A stretch of 64,000 nucleotides of DNA. It comes from Protonemura montana (lineage: Eukaryota; Arthropoda; Insecta; Plecoptera; Nemouridae). The position numbers were made by a program, and so were the translations under genes. Location of the stretch: positions 17,736,418 to 17,800,417 of the forward strand of contig OX387605.1 of NCBI GenBank assembly GCA_947568835.1, read 5' to 3'. Below are positions 61,160 through 64,000 of this stretch, piece by piece (position 1 is the first letter of the stretch; every line of letters starts with the position of its first letter). The notes under the pieces are model-generated. The model was not told where the DNA came from, did no database searches, and saw only the letters and a list, made by a program, of their open reading frames with translations.

Positions 61160-62659
61160 CATGTCGTGGAAGGTTTGGTATGGCACCATCTAGCCTCCCC
61201 CCCCCCCTCCCCCCCTCAATATCCTAGCTCGTTCGAACTGTTTATTCACAGCCACGGATGTGCATTATTAGGATAGATAATTAACACTTAATAATAAAGT
61301 GAACTTTTAAGCTTAAGAGTTAACTAATTTTGTGACGGTGTTTAAATTTAGTAACATTTATTCTGGCTTTTCACTGGCAGGAAATTCTTTACGCAATCGA
61401 ATTTACTCAAGATTTTTGTTCTTTAAGATCACCCAACACGTTTAAATGTTGCCACACTATTTTTATAGATGGCAGTGTGAGTGATTGCTTTTACTCAGTT
61501 TAAATAACATTTTGATGTTTCGACTTGAATAATTATTAAATTATACCTATAATGCAGCCTACGTTTCAAGTGTTTTATTGCTCGCAAATCATTGAACGCC
61601 GTTTTATTTATTGATATTTATTATTAATTTTACTAGCTATAAATCATCATTTGTAAACGAACGGCACCAGCACAAACCACGCGTTTGTTAATGAAGCCAT
61701 TTGGATGCTAGTATAAAGTTATCATTCTTTTGTAATGGTAAATTCAAATTTGTGTAGACAAGTTCCATTAGGATCAAAGTTAGCGCTAAAGCTAGGACTA
61801 GTGTTTCATGACATGTGGCAACTTTATTGTACATGTCTCTGGAGCTTTGGAATTACGAAATAACTCAAGTAGGTTAGTTTTAGCGATTGGCCCAACGCCA
61901 TGTCCACCCTTGAAGTGTACAATGCAAGACCAAGTAATTGAAGTGTATTTGACTTGTGCCCGAGCGAACAAGAGTCAAGCGAGTGCCCGTTTATCGGAAC
62001 TAACCTAACTTGACCCGACCAGTGGCTGACTTATTTCAAGCTTGCTAAACTTTTAATTAAACAATAACACTGTCCCATTCAAATAAAAAGCTACCGTGAT
62101 TTTGCAGCACAGGATTAATATTATATACATATATTGCAGTATTACGAGCATTTGTAACGGTTTTAAACCATTTCAGCAGTAAGTTTAATGCCAGAGCTTA
62201 TAACAGCAACACTGAGGGTAATGAAAATAAAAAATATGTTCACAATAAATTTATAGCGTTAGCTTTTTCGTGTCGAGTTTTTTAATAGCTCTGTATATTT
62301 TTAATAAGAATACAATTTGAATAAAGCAAAAATTTAAGCAGCAATTTCAACGTGTTGCACTCCATCGTTGAATTGGTAAACAAAAATGAAATAATTAAGA
62401 TGCAATTAATACACCTATCAGTACCGAACCATAAACTGGCGCTACGCTGTATGTTAAGATATTTTCAGGCAATAAACTCAACAATGCCTACGATTTCTAT
62501 TATTCCCTGAAGAGTGGCATCGGCTTCAGCTTTCCTCCAACCCGTAAACTTTAGCCCAGTTTCCCGTAACCATTTAAACTCACGTCTCGGCTGTTCCTTG
62601 GGGAGTCTGCAAGCAACACGCCGCCTAGCGGTGGGTGTGGGAAGCTATCCTTTTGTCAT

Positions 62660-62660
<1 letters not shown>
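61160..62660. other. No recognisable gene
   Basis: Includes a C-rich tract (11 C at 61197-61207, then further C runs) and otherwise AT-rich sequence with chance-length open frames. A 39-base segment near 62138-62176 has acceptor- and donor-like edges but nothing else. Confidence 0.5.

Positions 62661-62663
<3 letters not shown>

Positions 62664-62690
<27 letters not shown>
62664..62690. repeat. Run of 27 C
   Basis: Uninterrupted C27 followed by GGCCCC. Such length is unusual in AT-rich DNA, and exact length is prone to sequencing or assembly error. Confidence 0.85.
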
Positions 62691-62982
62691 GGCCCCAAAC
62701 AATCAACCACCGAGTACAGAAACGCTTACGCCTAAAATAACGCGTTCATGCTCGAAAAACAGACTCCACATGTAAATACATATTATTTTAAAATGGATCG
62801 TTTCGCCTGATAGTAGTTAGTTATTTCGAGAAACTTGTATCTACAAAGATGTCGCGCATAATTATCTAGAGTGGGATCTGAAATAAAATGAGCGCGCCTA
62901 ATTTTTGAGGAAAGATATGCTGAAGATAAAATGTCAGCGTAAATAATTAGCGTTTTGTTAAAAATAACAATACGCTAGCTTC

Positions 62983-63068
62983 GGTAGGTTAGGTTTATTA
63001 GGTAGGTTTATTAGGTAGGTTGGTTAGGTTGTTAGATAGGTTAAGCATTTAGGTTTATTTTGTAGGTA
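62983..63068 (+). repeat. Degenerate TTAGG-like interstitial repeat
   Basis: Repeated TAGGTTAGGT, GGTAGGTTTATTA (twice in tandem) and GGTTAGGTTG units. They resemble degenerate arthropod telomere-type (TTAGG)n sequence inside a chromosome arm. The 13-bp GGTAGGTTTATTA subrepeat shows local duplication. Confidence 0.6.
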
Positions 63069-64000
63069 GAGCGAAGATTCACTGCACAATGAGAAACAGA
63101 ACTATGGTACCCTAAGGGAAAGTAAAGTCACGTTTTCACGGTACAAAATTACATTTTCCAGGACTTTCCAGTTATTCTAATAACTGGGATATTTACCCTA
63201 CCAAATCTCAACTTCAGCAAATTATCTCTAGGAGATTGCGAATTGCATACTTTCAGAGGCCAGCTATGCTATATTTTTTTCCCGTGTACTTTCCGTTTAT
63301 CAGCAATTTTGTTTGCGAAAATGTACTTTTGAAGTTCAAATGAGAGTGATAAGTTTCCGTTATACGAGAGCAGACTCGTTGTAAAAGGTTTTCTGGAGTG
63401 TATTTATCTAGGACTTCCGCGCGGGGGTTGCCATATCAATCGTCTAAATGTAGGGGGTGAAAACAGCTGTGTGGGCAACCGCCGATGCAAACGATCCACT
63501 CGCCTCTAACGGTGGCGGGAGCACCCCATGCCACACACAACTGTTAAAATACCTGAGAAACGGTAAATGTTTTCTCAACTCCCACGTGATTGTGACACTA
63601 GAAGAACTGGATAAGTAAATACACATGTCAAACCGCAAATAAATCCTACCTACGTCATAGTAGGTTCTTTCAGGCGATTATATGTAATGACCAAGTCCAG
63701 ACATTTACTTTCTGATGTATTCAAAACGTTTTGACAACAGGAAAGTAAAATTAGGATTACGTGGGCAAGAATAATTGTTCACCTGAGGGAATTTTCTTAT
63801 AGCGAGTCTTAAAATAGGTTCCCTCGCAGAACTGGGATAAATTATTTACTTGCATGTTCAGTTCGAGTGGCGTAGACTCTAAATTTGGCGTATATTTACT
63901 ACTGAATAACGACTACGATTCTCAAGCAACAAAAATCGTCCCTTTGTATATTAATAAAATAAACAGATATGCCGGGCCTCGTAAATTGTGGGTTTAATGA
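63069..64000. other. No recognisable gene
   Basis: Ordinary AT-rich sequence. No open frame above 64 codons, no repeat and no RNA signature seen. Confidence 0.5.

Noticed and set aside
62138..62176. Micro-exon on the plus strand
   Set aside because: The acceptor is weak, two frames are open and nothing distinguishes it from chance GTAAGT occurrences, about 15 of which are expected per strand.

Overview
This window looks like a piece of an animal nuclear genome, most likely an arthropod. It is A+T-rich, gene-poor and full of long homopolymer and microsatellite tracts. It carries decayed tRNA-derived and 5S rRNA-derived short interspersed repeats, a Ty3/gypsy integrase relic, insect-like TTAGG-type interstitial repeats and metazoan-style splice signals. 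Nothing resembles bacterial gene packing, a virus genome or an organelle. The exact taxon cannot be read from the sequence.

Only one intact protein-coding gene is recognised with confidence: an intronless SINA/Siah-type RING E3 ubiquitin ligase at 49413-50240 (+), 275 residues, with every zinc ligand of the RING and of the double SIAH zinc finger present. A poly(A) signal lies 225 bases after its stop. Everything else labelled coding is a low-confidence exon candidate resting on splice signals, or a decayed fragment (gypsy integrase near 3.8 kb, C2H2 zinc-finger tail near 12.4 kb).

Layout. 0-4.5 kb: two abutting tandem arrays, a possible minus-strand exon, a tRNA-like relic, the integrase relic and copy 1 of dispersed repeat A. 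4.5-21 kb: mostly featureless, with a TATA-type promoter candidate, a tRNA-derived SINE, the zinc-finger relic, a CpG-rich minus-strand 5' exon candidate and two strong hairpins. 21.2-22.9 kb: a nest of repeats, made of copy 2 of repeat A, a SINE with a 5S rRNA-like head, and two adjacent perfect palindromes. 28.0-28.6 kb: a 24-bp minisatellite open in four reading frames. 34-38.9 kb: a candidate micro-exon with strong splice sites on both strands, a G-quadruplex tract, a decayed tandem repeat carrying CRE sites, a promoter- or LTR-like segment, and a headless second copy of the 5S-SINE body. 40-49 kb: another tRNA-derived SINE, a minus-strand first-exon candidate and repeat C. 49.3-50.5 kb: the Siah-like gene. 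50.5-64 kb: a TATA/initiator promoter candidate, G-rich tracts, a perfect palindrome, SINE relics, homeodomain-site-rich sequence, a 27-C run and TTAGG-like repeats.

No operon-like cooperation exists here. The most plausible reading is a gene desert or very large introns hosting one retrogene-like Siah paralogue. No demonstrably new biological system was found. The best leads are the 5S-headed SINE pair, the paired palindromes, the four-frame-open minisatellite and the recurrent CGACGCC islands.
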